A stretch of DNA of 64,000 nt. Source: Ferrovum sp. JA12. GTDB lineage: Bacteria > Pseudomonadota > Gammaproteobacteria > Burkholderiales > Ferrovaceae. Positions 23,233-31,087 of the stretch are shown in pieces (the stretch's first letter is position 1; each line of letters opens with the position of its first letter). Both the position numbers and the translations under genes were made by a program. Location of the stretch: positions 310,001 to 374,000 of the forward strand of contig NZ_LJWX01000001.1 of NCBI RefSeq assembly GCF_001431705.1, read 5' to 3'. The notes beneath the pieces are model-generated. The model did not search any database, was not told the origin of the DNA, and saw only the letters and a list, made by a program, of their open reading frames with translations.

Positions 23233-23878
23233 TTGGCTAAAACTCATTCGTGCAAAAATATTGGTTACTCAGCGCCCCATGAAGCCTGGGGCAGTGAGTG
23301 ATAATCCTAGAATTCCCCCGGGACAAACGGAGGTGTCAAACTTTCCTATTCTTGATTTAGGTTTTCGTCCTGATATTCCTTTAGAAAACTGGGAACTTAA
23401 GGTGTTTGGCCTAGTTCACCATGAACAACAACTTAACTGGCAAAATTTACTTTCTCTGCCACAAAATGAAGTGACCGCTGACTTTCATTGTGTTACCCGT
23501 TGGTCTCAACTGGATATGGTTTGGCGCGGCGTGCTTGCCAGAGACCTCTTACTGAAAGCTGAGCCTCTCAATGAAGCTCGTTTTGTTACTCTGCACGGTT
23601 ATGATAACTACACGACTAATTTACCTCTTGAAGCGCTACTTGATGATGATGTAATTATTGCCTATCAACTGTTTAATAAGCCGATCACCCAAGAGCATGG
23701 CGGACCGGTTCGTATGATTGTACCCAAACGCTACGCCTGGAAGGGGTCTAAATGGTTAAAAGCCATTGAGTTACACGCCAAGGATCGCCCTGGTTTTTGG
23801 GAGGTGAGAGGCTATCATAATGATGCCAATCCATGGTTAGAGGAGCGTTTTGGTTTTCCACCAGAGGACTGCGAATAA
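23225..23878 (+). CDS. Sulfite-oxidase-like molybdopterin oxidoreductase
   Basis: 217-aa single-domain protein of the oxidoreductase molybdopterin-binding family (COG2041-like). The cofactor cysteine is in [19 protein letters not shown] near residue 100, and [20 protein letters not shown] is the second conserved block. There is no Tat or Sec signal, so unlike MsrP it should be cytoplasmic. Small homologues of this kind are common but their substrate is unknown. It occupies the position usually held by fkpB between lspA and ispH, with 8-base and 1-base spacing to its neighbours. Confidence 0.85.
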   Translation: MTDWLKLIRAKILVTQRPMKPGAVSDNPRIPPGQTEVSNFPILDLGFRPDIPLENWELKVFGLVHHEQQLNWQNLLSLPQNEVTADFHCVTRWSQLDMVWRGVLARDLLLKAEPLNEARFVTLHGYDNYTTNLPLEALLDDDVIIAYQLFNKPITQEHGGPVRMIVPKRYAWKGSKWLKAIELHAKDRPGFWEVRGYHNDANPWLEERFGFPPEDCE

Positions 23879-23879
23879 T

Positions 23880-24815
23880 ATGGATAAAGCCATCCCCATT
23901 TTGCTGGCTAATCCCCGAGGGTTTTGTGCCGGCGTTGACCGCGCCATTGATATTGTTGAGCAAGCACTCAAACGTTTTGGAGCCCCGATCTATGTCCGCC
24001 ATGAGGTGGTTCATAATCGTTTTGTGGTAGAGGATTTGAAAAACAAAGGCGCTATATTTATTGAAGAATTAGTAGAAGTTCCAACGGGCGCCACTGTTAT
24101 TTTTAGTGCCCATGGCGTTTCTCTCAAAGTACGTCAAGAAGCTCATGATCGCGGACTAAAGATATTTGATGCCACTTGTCCATTAGTCACTAAAGTGCAT
24201 ACTGAAGTCACAAGACTTAACAGTATGGGACGAGAAATTGTGATGATTGGTCATAAAGGTCACCCAGAAGTAGAGGGCACCTTAGGGCAAGCTAAAAACA
24301 ACATTTATTTGGTCGAAACTCCCGAGGATGTCGCCAAGCTAGCCATTCACAACCCTAATGAGTTAGCTTTTGTAACGCAAACTACTTTATCCGTGGATGA
24401 TGCTCAAAAAGTAATTCAAGCATTAAAGAAGCGTTTTCCCCTTATTCAGGGTCCAAGAAAAGATGATATTTGTTACGCTACACAAAATCGTCAAGATGCA
24501 GTTAAACAGCTGAGTAAGCAAGCTGACGTAGTAATTGTGGTGGGCTCTCCCACGAGTTCTAACTCAAATCGTTTAAGAGAAGTTGCAGAAAACCTTGGAG
24601 TAAGTGCTTACATGGTTGATCGCGCTCAAGATATCAACCCAGACTGGTTAGTTAACAAGACTTCAATTGGAGTGACGGCAGGGGCTTCAGCACCTGAAAT
24701 ACTGGTTGATGAGGTGATTAATCGCCTTAAGGAACTGGGAGCGGACGAAGTCAAGGAGTTATCTGGCACCCCAGAAAATGTAGTTTTTCCACTTCCTAAA
24801 GCTCTGACCCATTGA
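23880..24815 (+). CDS. ispH: 4-hydroxy-3-methylbut-2-enyl diphosphate reductase
   Basis: Last MEP-pathway enzyme, making IPP and DMAPP with a [4Fe-4S] cluster. 311 aa from the ATG at 23880. The three cluster cysteines are visible in [24 protein letters not shown] and [15 protein letters not shown] and [11 protein letters not shown] are substrate-binding blocks. A longer frame upstream exists inside the preceding gene and is not used. dxs is at 1 kb in this window. Confidence 0.96.
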   Translation: MDKAIPILLANPRGFCAGVDRAIDIVEQALKRFGAPIYVRHEVVHNRFVVEDLKNKGAIFIEELVEVPTGATVIFSAHGVSLKVRQEAHDRGLKIFDATCPLVTKVHTEVTRLNSMGREIVMIGHKGHPEVEGTLGQAKNNIYLVETPEDVAKLAIHNPNELAFVTQTTLSVDDAQKVIQALKKRFPLIQGPRKDDICYATQNRQDAVKQLSKQADVVIVVGSPTSSNSNRLREVAENLGVSAYMVDRAQDINPDWLVNKTSIGVTAGASAPEILVDEVINRLKELGADEVKELSGTPENVVFPLPKALTH

Positions 24816-24883
24816 AAATTAACTCTTTTTTTTAGTACACTAGGAACTACAGAGGAGAGACTCTTGTCATAGAGGTATATATC

Positions 24884-25306
24884 ATGAATAGAACAGCTGA
24901 TTTACTTAAACAACACGGTATCATTCCAACGCAACAACGGTTGATGATTGCTGACAAATTATTTGAACGTCGACAGCACATTTCTGCTGAGCGCCTTCTC
25001 GCCCTGGTCAATGAAACCCATGCTGAAGTTTCGAAAGCAACCATATACAACACACTAAATCTTTTTGCAGAAAAAGGTTTGGTTCGTGAAATTATCGTAG
25101 ATCCTGAACGGGTTTTCTATGATACTTTTACAGGTGCACACCATCACTTTTTTGATGTGGAATCAGGCGAGCTCTCTGATATTGAATCAGATCTTCTTCG
25201 CGTAGAGGGATTACCGCAGCTTCCTCCTGGTATGATTCAGGAGAGTGTGGATATCGTAGTCCGCATTCGTCGTTCGAATCAACCCGAGATGTCTCATGCC
25301 ACTTAA
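24884..25306 (+). CDS. Fur-family regulator, cysteine-free, Irr-like
   Basis: 140 aa. Winged-helix half with TPTQQRLMI-type segment IIPTQQRLMIAD and SKATIYNTLNLFAEKGLV, then the Fur dimerisation half. It contains FTGAHHHFFDVESGEL, the histidine cluster of the family, but no cysteine at all, so it lacks the structural zinc site of Fur/PerR/Zur. This pattern is closest to Irr-type, haem- or iron-responsive members; that reading is an inference. It stands alone on the plus strand, 68 bases after ispH. Confidence 0.85.
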   Translation: MNRTADLLKQHGIIPTQQRLMIADKLFERRQHISAERLLALVNETHAEVSKATIYNTLNLFAEKGLVREIIVDPERVFYDTFTGAHHHFFDVESGELSDIESDLLRVEGLPQLPPGMIQESVDIVVRIRRSNQPEMSHAT

Positions 25307-25315
25307 TTTCATTTC

Positions 25316-26224
25316 ATGACACCCACTGCTACCGTTATTCTTATCGGCGGCAGTGGCTTTGTCGGCCGTCATCTCACAGACATTCTTCTCCGAAATAACT
25401 ATCAAGTTGTTATTGTCTCGCGCCACCATGAGGCCACTCACCACGCTAAGGAAGCCAGTTGGTTTCTGAATTCGAACTATAACCTTGATGAATTAACGCA
25501 ACTATTTTCAGCAAGCGGCCCATCCTCCTTCGTCATTAACCTTGTGGGGCAGTTACACGATAAAAGAGGGGAACCCTTTGGTCCTGGTTTTAATGAGGCT
25601 CATGTAGAGTTGCCGACACGTCTTGTAGCGGCAATGAAATCCTCATCCCTCACCAGATTAATTCATGTCAGTTCAATAGGAGCCGGCCCTAACGCCCCCT
25701 CAATGTATCAACGCAGTAAAGGAGTAGGGGAAAAGGTGATCAAAGAGAGCCTTCTCAATTGGACTATTGTGCGACCTTCTGTCATTTTTGGGCGTGATGA
25801 TCAGTTTATTCAGCTCTTTGCCTCCCTTTGTCGCGTATTTCCAGTGATACCTCTTGCCTCAAGCACTAGTCGTTTCCAACCTGTTTATGTAGGGGATGTG
25901 GCCTTAGCTATCAGCCAAGCCCTTCAACTTGAGAGCACCTGTTATCAGGTCATTGAGCTGGCAGGACCCTCGGTTTACTCTTTAAAAGAATTAGTGGAGG
26001 TTGCTGGACGCACCATAAACAAAAAGCCCTTAGTTATTCCCTTACCCCACACATTGGGATATTTACAGGCTCTTGTTTTTGAACATCTGCCTGGTAAAAC
26101 TCTTATGAGCCGTGATAACTTAGCATCTATGAGTGAAGACAATATCTTACAAAATCAAGCCATACAACCTTTAAAGTATTTTTTTAACATTAACCCTACC
26201 CCCCTTGAGACTTTATTACCATGA
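25316..26224 (+). CDS. NAD(P)-binding Rossmann protein, complex I NDUFA9-like
   Basis: 302 aa atypical short-chain dehydrogenase/epimerase. N-terminal nucleotide loop ILIGGSGFVGRHLTDIL, then VINLVGQLHDKRG and HVSSIGAGPNAPSMYQRSKGVGEKV, where the extended-SDR YxxxK is replaced by YQRSK. The GGSGFVGRH form and SRFQPVYVGDVA block match the NDUFA9/YfcH-like group found in many betaproteobacteria; the substrate is unknown. Its stop overlaps the next gene's ATG by 4 bases. Confidence 0.8.
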   Translation: MTPTATVILIGGSGFVGRHLTDILLRNNYQVVIVSRHHEATHHAKEASWFLNSNYNLDELTQLFSASGPSSFVINLVGQLHDKRGEPFGPGFNEAHVELPTRLVAAMKSSSLTRLIHVSSIGAGPNAPSMYQRSKGVGEKVIKESLLNWTIVRPSVIFGRDDQFIQLFASLCRVFPVIPLASSTSRFQPVYVGDVALAISQALQLESTCYQVIELAGPSVYSLKELVEVAGRTINKKPLVIPLPHTLGYLQALVFEHLPGKTLMSRDNLASMSEDNILQNQAIQPLKYFFNINPTPLETLLP

Positions 26225-27003
26225 CTGATAACCGCCCTATTGCTTTGATTACCGGTGCGGGGAAACGTATAGGTAAAGCCATCGCCTTGACCCTTGCCAA
26301 CCATGGTTGGGATATTGCTATTCATTATAATCAATCCAAAAATGAAGCCAGTTCAGTTCAATCATTAATACAGAATATGGGGAGGCGTGCAATAACTCTG
26401 TCCTGTGACTTAGGAGATATGGCACAAGTAACCACTCTTTGCCAAGAAGTCAAAACTCACTTAGGACATCCTATGTTGCTTGTGAATAACGCTTCTTTGT
26501 TTGAGTATGACAATCCCGATCATATTGATATGGCCCTTTTTGATTGGCATATGGCCATTAACGTTAAAGCAGCCTTAATTCTCTCTGAGTCATTTTTCCA
26601 TCTACAAAAAGAAATAAACAGGCAAGGATTAATTGTTAATTTGCTAGACCAAAAACTCATTAACCCGAACCCAGATTATTTTTCCTATACCTTATCTAAA
26701 GCCGCCTTATCTGCTGCTATTCCTTTAATGGCTCAACACTACGCGCCACATGTCAGGGTAATGGGTATAGCGCCAGGCATAATACTCCCCTCAGGCCCCC
26801 AACTCACAAGTCATTTCGAACAAATACAGCAACTCAACCCTCTACAAAAAGCAGCGACCCCAGAGGATATTGCAAAAACAGTACTTTATCTGACAGAGGT
26901 AAATAGCCTTACTGGTAGTACAATTTTTGTGGATGCAGGACAACATCTGGTAACATCTACAAGAGATGTAATGTTTATTGATCCGAGCCAAATATCTCAT
27001 TAA
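26221..27003 (+). CDS. Short-chain dehydrogenase, pteridine-reductase-like
   Basis: 260-aa classical SDR. Cofactor motif TGAGKRIGKAIA near residue 12; an arginine and the HYNQS segment after the second strand favour NADPH; NNAS near residue 90 and YTLSKAAL near residue 157 give the catalytic Tyr/Lys. TGAGKRIG and the NHYxxS-type segment are typical of pteridine reductase/FolM proteins, which reduce dihydropterins; folE2 is present in this genome. The TAA stop at 27001-27003 lies inside the target duplication of the IS that follows 6 bases later. Confidence 0.8.
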   Translation: MTDNRPIALITGAGKRIGKAIALTLANHGWDIAIHYNQSKNEASSVQSLIQNMGRRAITLSCDLGDMAQVTTLCQEVKTHLGHPMLLVNNASLFEYDNPDHIDMALFDWHMAINVKAALILSESFFHLQKEINRQGLIVNLLDQKLINPNPDYFSYTLSKAALSAAIPLMAQHYAPHVRVMGIAPGIILPSGPQLTSHFEQIQQLNPLQKAATPEDIAKTVLYLTEVNSLTGSTIFVDAGQHLVTSTRDVMFIDPSQISH

Positions 27004-27009
27004 GGTGTT
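26992..27009. repeat. Left 18-bp direct repeat flanking the IS
   Basis: ATATCTCATTAAGGTGTT, identical to 28474-28491. It includes the last codons and stop of the SDR gene and is best read as the target-site duplication made when the IS inserted. Confidence 0.85.
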
Positions 27010-27078
27010 GTCAACGCTAAATAGAAATGTCCGCTTTCCTGCAAAGTAGAAATGTCCGCTTTTGCTGTTTCCCTTGCG

Positions 27079-28377
27079 CTACGGTGTTGCGCGCTGCCCG
27101 TCGTGGGCGGATTTGCCGACGGGCATTTTTCTCCAGGGGTGATTGGCTGCAGGCTTGTGTCCGGTGTTGCGCCGAGTCAGTGCCTTGTCGACTCGTGCAT
27201 TGACCGATTTGCCATCGGCCACCGCCGACTGTCGTTCCGGTTTGTCCATCACGCTGTATGTCAATTCGCGTTTTCTCCAAAGCAGTTCACACGTGCCGTC
27301 AAAGTGCCGATGCACCGTCACTTTCGCGCCCCGTAGTCCCAGACCCGTGCCCGTCGTTTCGACCTGCAGCAACTGGTTTTCATGCTGGCAAGACAGGTTT
27401 TTTGAGAGCGTTTTCGTTACTTGAACCGACAGGGTGCGCATCAGGCTGGCGGGTGTTCCGGCATAGGCCAGGTGCGCGTCAGACGGGTCTTTGGGCGCGA
27501 CCGCAAAGCGCCTGTTGAAGTCCTCGATATAGCCCGGCAACCACGCATTGGCCTCGTCCATGTTGTTGATGCCGGCCAGTCGCATTTCCTTGACCAGCCT
27601 GTCCTGCAAGGTCTGATTGGCGCGTTCCACGCGTCCTTTGGCCTGCGGGCTGTGCGCGTGGATGCATGCGATTCCCAGCTCGCGCGCCGCACGCGAGAAT
27701 TGTGTTTCGGCCTCCGGATCGGACTCCTTGGCGTTGATGCGGAAGATGCTGTGGCGGTCAGAGTACAACGCCGCAGGTACGCCGTGCGCCAGAATATGAT
27801 CGTGCAACACCTGCATATAGTCCAGCGTGGTTTCGCTCGGTGCAAAGCGCAGTTGCGTCAGCCGTCCGGTAGCATCGTCGATGAATACCAGCAGAGTGCA
27901 ATATTCGCCGCGGTCTTCAAACCAGTCGTGGGGGCTGCCGTCGATCTGGATCATCTCGCCGAAGCGGGCGCGACGCTCGCGCATCGGGTGTGCGCATATG
28001 GAGCCGCCTTTCCTGGGGTGCCAGTGGCCCGCCTTGATCATTAGCTGGCGCGTGGTCTCGACAGACAGATTTACCTCATGCAGTTCGGCCAGCTTCTCGC
28101 AGGCCAGCGTCGGCCCGAAGTCGCTGTAATGCGCGCCAATGAGATCAATGGCCATCGTGCAGATGGCATCGTCCAGCCGCCGATTCGATGCCTTGCCGCG
28201 CTTCCTGCTGATCAGTCCGGACAGCCCCGCTGCCTGATAACGCCGGGTCAGGCGGCGCACCTGGCGGGTAGTGATACCCAGTCGCCGCGCGGCTTCCTGT
28301 TGGTCGATTTTGCCCTCTGTCAACAGATCCAGCATCTGGGCTCGCTTCACTTCTTTTTGACTCATGAGTTTGTCCAT
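27079..28377 (-). CDS. DDE transposase of the IS
   Basis: 432 aa from the ATG at 28377; ATG 28365 (MSQKEVKRAQMLDLL) and GTG 28395 are alternatives. N-terminal helix-turn-helix (QQEAARRLGITTRQVRRLTRRYQ), then an integrase-core DDE domain: IQIDGSPHDWFEDRGEY (first Asp), PAALYSDRHSIF (second Asp) and HSPQAKGRVERANQTLQDR (Glu). The YIEDFNRRFAVAPKDPSDAHL segment follows. This architecture is that of transposases usually labelled ISNCY/IS1202. The last 50 residues pass through a segment that also encodes a hairpin on the other strand and are lower in similarity to the relic at 15 kb. Confidence 0.92.
   Translation of the reverse strand: MDKLMSQKEVKRAQMLDLLTEGKIDQQEAARRLGITTRQVRRLTRRYQAAGLSGLISRKRGKASNRRLDDAICTMAIDLIGAHYSDFGPTLACEKLAELHEVNLSVETTRQLMIKAGHWHPRKGGSICAHPMRERRARFGEMIQIDGSPHDWFEDRGEYCTLLVFIDDATGRLTQLRFAPSETTLDYMQVLHDHILAHGVPAALYSDRHSIFRINAKESDPEAETQFSRAARELGIACIHAHSPQAKGRVERANQTLQDRLVKEMRLAGINNMDEANAWLPGYIEDFNRRFAVAPKDPSDAHLAYAGTPASLMRTLSVQVTKTLSKNLSCQHENQLLQVETTGTGLGLRGAKVTVHRHFDGTCELLWRKRELTYSVMDKPERQSAVADGKSVNARVDKALTRRNTGHKPAANHPWRKMPVGKSAHDGQRATP
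27096..27130 (+). terminator. Terminator-like hairpin inside the left IS end
   Basis: GCCCGTCG (27096-27103) and CGACGGGC (27117-27124) form a perfect 8-bp G+C-rich stem with a 13-base loop, followed at once by ATTTTT. It is oriented to stop transcription entering from the SDR gene, i.e. reading antisense to the transposase. Confidence 0.65.
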
Positions 28378-28473
28378 CTTCAAAATATCCGCCACTGTTT
28401 CTAACAGCGTGAGTTTAACTACCAGCGGACATTTCTATTTGGGAGAAACCGGACATTACTACTTTGCGCTAAC

Positions 28474-28491
28474 ATATCTCATTAAGGTGTT
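28474..28491. repeat. Right 18-bp direct repeat flanking the IS
   Basis: ATATCTCATTAAGGTGTT, identical to 26992-27009. Removing the IS and one copy would rejoin the SDR gene to the tRNA-Thr upstream region. Confidence 0.85.
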
Positions 28492-28527
28492 ATTGCTTCA
28501 ACTCACCCTGTGTTAAAATATCTAAAA

Positions 28528-28603
28528 GCCGCAGTAGCTCAGTCGGTAGAGCAACGCACTCGTAACGCGTAGGTCACCAGTTCGATTCCGGTCTGCGGCA
28601 CCA
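28528..28603 (+). tRNA. tRNA-Thr (anticodon CGT)
   Basis: 76-nt cloverleaf with encoded CCA. Acceptor GCCGCAG pairs with CTGCGGC; D arm GCTC-AGTCGGTA-GAGC; anticodon loop CTCGTAA gives CGT, reading ACG; T arm CCAG-TTCGATTC-type loop with GGTC. The anticodon stem has an A·C apposition at its loop-closing pair (ACGCA/CGCGT), slightly unusual. A possible promoter, TTGCTT and TAAAAT, lies 10-35 bases upstream, immediately after the right IS repeat. Confidence 0.95.
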
Positions 28604-28737
28604 TTAAAAAACAGGCTCTTCTCTAACATAATTTCTAGGTAAATTTTAAATTTAATTAATAGTTTTTTCAATTACCACCATAATTCATTTCTGAAATTAT
28701 CACTTTCCAGACTAATTACACCATAGTTTTCATGTAT

Positions 28738-29166
28738 TCAGGGCCATTTAACGATTTGATTCGGCTCATAGATTACACACTCCGCTAAAAGCGATTGGTT
28801 CCAGCCTAAGCCTTCCCCGGGCAATACTAGCGAGTATGCAATCCACTTTTTTGCTTTGGCAAAGTCTACTACCTCCTTAAGAATCTTGTTCTCTAGATCC
28901 TTTCTCCCTAAATCTTTTTTTAGTTATTTTATCCGTTTGACTACTTCCTAAAGCTTTTCTAGCAAGCACCACTGTATTGTTCGCCGCTGGCCACCAATGA
29001 TCCTTATAAAGAAGCTTTACACCACTGAAAGAGTTGTGCGGGGGGAGGCTAAGTTCACGAGCTACCAGAGAGACGGGACTCCCTGGTTCGTTGATCTGTT
29101 TAACTACTTCAAGCTATTGCTCTGGTGTCCGACGTCAACCCGTCAACGTCGCTGGGCTTTGGTAAC
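28738..29166 (-). pseudogene. Decayed IS3-type transposase OrfA
   Basis: On the minus strand, broken by stops and frameshifts, one can read RRTPEQ, LEVVKQINEPGSPVSLVARE, then in other frames QLFQW and GSLVA, and finally ENKILKEVVDFAKAKKWIA ending at a TGA at 28738-28740. These are the helix-turn-helix and leucine-zipper parts of OrfA of IS3/IS2-like elements. No OrfB and no ends were found. It is an old relic beside tRNA-Thr. The flanks 28604-28737 and 29167-29397 show no gene. Confidence 0.65.
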
Positions 29167-29397
29167 CACCTACTAATTTAGTAGTTCATGAATTAGCCAT
29201 GTCCCTAGCCATAGTCGTATTTCTAGTCAATAATGTAAGGAATACTGGCAGGGCTGTCATTCAGAGGGTGTTTACTGACAAGTTAAAGGTAAACTCTTTA
29301 TAAGAGCTTATATTGAATTACTTAGATAAATATCATAAGGATTAATCAATGTTCAATTGGTAAGAAAGTCCATAAATAATACTAACCTTATATATAA

Positions 29398-29844
29398 CTA
29401 TTGATGGTTATTTTGAAAAGACCGACGTCTTGTTTCGAAATACTGATCAGCCACCGCCTTTTGTTCAGAGGTTAAATGACTATATAACTCATTAAATCTC
29501 TCTGTAATCAAGTTCAAATGATGACTCAGGTTATTAATTCGTTGTAAACGTGCTGCAAAATACTGCGGAGCGGTGTAAATGTCTTGTTGATTTTCTTGCT
29601 TTAATAATATTTCATTACTCTTAACATTATCTAATATACTTTGACGATAGCCCTGCCAGTACGTTTCTTCATCTTGGGTTATTGCTAATTTATTTTTTAA
29701 CACATCAAGACGATCACTTACTCTTTGATAGTGGGTTGAAACAGGCAACGACGTAGCTTGGGTCATTACCGTTGCAAACAATGCGGCTACTAGACCTACA
29801 CACAGAAGTTTGGATATTAACCCTAAGATTTTGAGTTGCTTCAT
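29398..29844 (-). CDS. Small exported helical protein with LTxxQ-like motif
   Basis: 148 aa with a Sec signal peptide (about residues 1-31, ending ATVMTQATS). The mature part is predicted helical and polar, with regularly spaced Leu/Asn, and ends YSHLTSEQKAVADQYFETRR, which resembles the LTxxQ motif of periplasmic Spy/CpxP chaperone-like proteins. Sequence is too divergent to call it Spy. It follows the small lipoprotein gene by 6 bases on the same strand, so the two are co-transcribed. Confidence 0.6.
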   Translation of the reverse strand: MKQLKILGLISKLLCVGLVAALFATVMTQATSLPVSTHYQRVSDRLDVLKNKLAITQDEETYWQGYRQSILDNVKSNEILLKQENQQDIYTAPQYFAARLQRINNLSHHLNLITERFNELYSHLTSEQKAVADQYFETRRRSFQNNHQ

Positions 29845-29850
29845 ACTTAA

Positions 29851-30087
29851 TTAATCTCCATCCATGTCACCGAAACCGCCGAATCCGCCAAAGCCACCAA
29901 ACATACCCATTTCAGGTGGTCCAAACATGGGTTCCATACCCATCATAGCCCCTGGTTCTGTAAAATCTGGAGCATCAGAGAAACCTGGGCCACCCATATA
30001 TCCGGGGCCCATATTCATCCCTGCGCAACCAACCAATAGGCTGAAAATGCTCAAAAACAGGACAAATCGGAAAAATTTGATCTTCAT
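29851..30087 (-). CDS. Small methionine/glycine-rich lipoprotein
   Basis: 78 aa. Signal peptide with lipobox LLVGC (Cys21), then a low-complexity 58-residue mature part with ten methionines, many Gly and Pro and several acidic residues: GPGYMGGPG, AMMGMEPMFG, PEMGMFGG and FGGFGGFGDMDGD. I know no family for it. Met-rich secreted segments often bind Cu(I), and the Asp/Met-rich tail could bind metal, but this is only a suggestion. It lies 57 bases after the ChaN-like gene and 6 before the LTxxQ-like gene. Confidence 0.65.
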   Translation of the reverse strand: MKIKFFRFVLFLSIFSLLVGCAGMNMGPGYMGGPGFSDAPDFTEPGAMMGMEPMFGPPEMGMFGGFGGFGGFGDMDGD

Positions 30088-30144
30088 GTGATTATTCTAC
30101 TTATTAATTCCGTTACCAAAATTAATAAAGTGTAAATTAAAATA

Positions 30145-31023
30145 TTATTGTTTTTGATGGGGCATTTTAAAATGATGTGTCTTCAGTTCCTCACAGGGAT
30201 CGGTACGGTCCTGTGCTGGCACAAAATAAACCTGGTTAAAGTCATTCTGTGGCTCATTATCATCATTGCCCTCTTCCATCACAGCAACAGAAATAATCTT
30301 AGCTTGAGGATCAAACTCTCTTAACCAAAAGGGTACTGCCAAATCATTTCTTAAATGGCCGTTACCGGCCACAAGTATGATGGGTAAATGAGAGGCATGA
30401 TGGGCGGCAACCAAGGATGTTGCCATCGTTTGATCGCGTCTTATTTGTGCCTCTGCCATTGGCGCGATCATGTCTTTGGGTAGCATATTACAATGACCTC
30501 TTTCTACTCGACTGTCCATCTCCTGAGTCATAGTTGACGTCCAATCAGGAGGCAGTCCCACTTGCCCCTCTTGCCCCATCATGATTTTCATCATTTCAGG
30601 CTGTGTTAAGTTGGTGGCCACTACAGGCATTTTATTGGTGAGGGCCAAATTAAATAACGGTGCGTAATAAGGCCAATGCCATCCTTTGAAGGCAAAATTG
30701 CCTGATTTAGCTAGCGCTCTTAACTGTGCATCTGTATAAGGAGAAGGCTCTTTCAGTAAAGTCTCCTCTTCAGTGTTGATTGCTGGTTGATTGATCGCAT
30801 CCAACTGCTCAAAGGCCAAGGCGAAACCCTTGTTTTTAATCAACTCCTTAATCCATTCCAACCTTAAGGCATGGCCTCCTTGGTTGTCGTGTACCTCACC
30901 AAGTAAAATATAATCAGCTTGCCCCCAACTCGCTATAGTCTTGTTATCGGGTCTTTTAGGAGACTCCCCTTGACTTGATAAACTGATTATAAGTAAGCAC
31001 GCAATAAGCCAATAACGTTTCAT
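30145..31023 (-). CDS. ChaN-family (PF04187-like) exported protein
   Basis: 292 aa with a signal peptide (MKRYWLIACLLIISLSSQG). ChaN signatures: YILLGEVHDNQGGHALRLEW near residue 41, LAFEQLD, and GNGHLRNDLAVPFWL near residue 222. Campylobacter ChaN binds stacked haems at the outer membrane and is linked to iron uptake; most homologues are uncharacterised. No convincing lipobox at the expected position, so it may be soluble periplasmic. An MFS gene lies 64 bases upstream and two small exported proteins downstream, all on the minus strand. Confidence 0.8.
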   Translation of the reverse strand: MKRYWLIACLLIISLSSQGESPKRPDNKTIASWGQADYILLGEVHDNQGGHALRLEWIKELIKNKGFALAFEQLDAINQPAINTEEETLLKEPSPYTDAQLRALAKSGNFAFKGWHWPYYAPLFNLALTNKMPVVATNLTQPEMMKIMMGQEGQVGLPPDWTSTMTQEMDSRVERGHCNMLPKDMIAPMAEAQIRRDQTMATSLVAAHHASHLPIILVAGNGHLRNDLAVPFWLREFDPQAKIISVAVMEEGNDDNEPQNDFNQVYFVPAQDRTDPCEELKTHHFKMPHQKQ

Positions 31024-31087
31024 GGGGATATCCTTTGCTAAAAATTAACTGTAGTCAACTATAGAGCTCAAATTTGACTGATTGGTT

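Larger units (their letters stand above)
27010..28473. mobile_element. Complete insertion sequence, IS1202/ISNCY-like
   Basis: 1464 bp, visibly richer in G+C than its surroundings, between identical 18-bp direct repeats. Imperfect terminal inverted repeats of about 50 bp begin GTCAACGC on the left and (reverse strand) GTTAGCGC on the right. Each end holds two tandem copies of a motif close to AAATAGAAATGTCCGCT (left about 27018-27035 and 27043-27060; right about 28424-28440 and 28451-28466). One DDE transposase is read on the minus strand. The intact frame, perfect direct repeats and foreign composition argue for recent arrival. Long direct repeats fit the IS1202-related group better than IS481. 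Confidence 0.9.

Noticed and set aside
27421-28044. Long plus-strand frame opposite the IS transposase (207 codons)
   Set aside because: It mirrors the transposase gene in GC-rich DNA; the minus-strand frame has clear DDE motifs and the plus one has none.
28528-28603. tRNA-Thr as attachment site of a genomic island
   Set aside because: No integrase, no duplicated tRNA 3' end; the neighbouring IS and relic explain the accessory DNA.
29864-30091. Short tandem repeats near 29.88 kb as a CRISPR-like array
   Set aside because: The repeats are Gly-Gly-Phe codons within the small lipoprotein gene, not spaced direct repeats.
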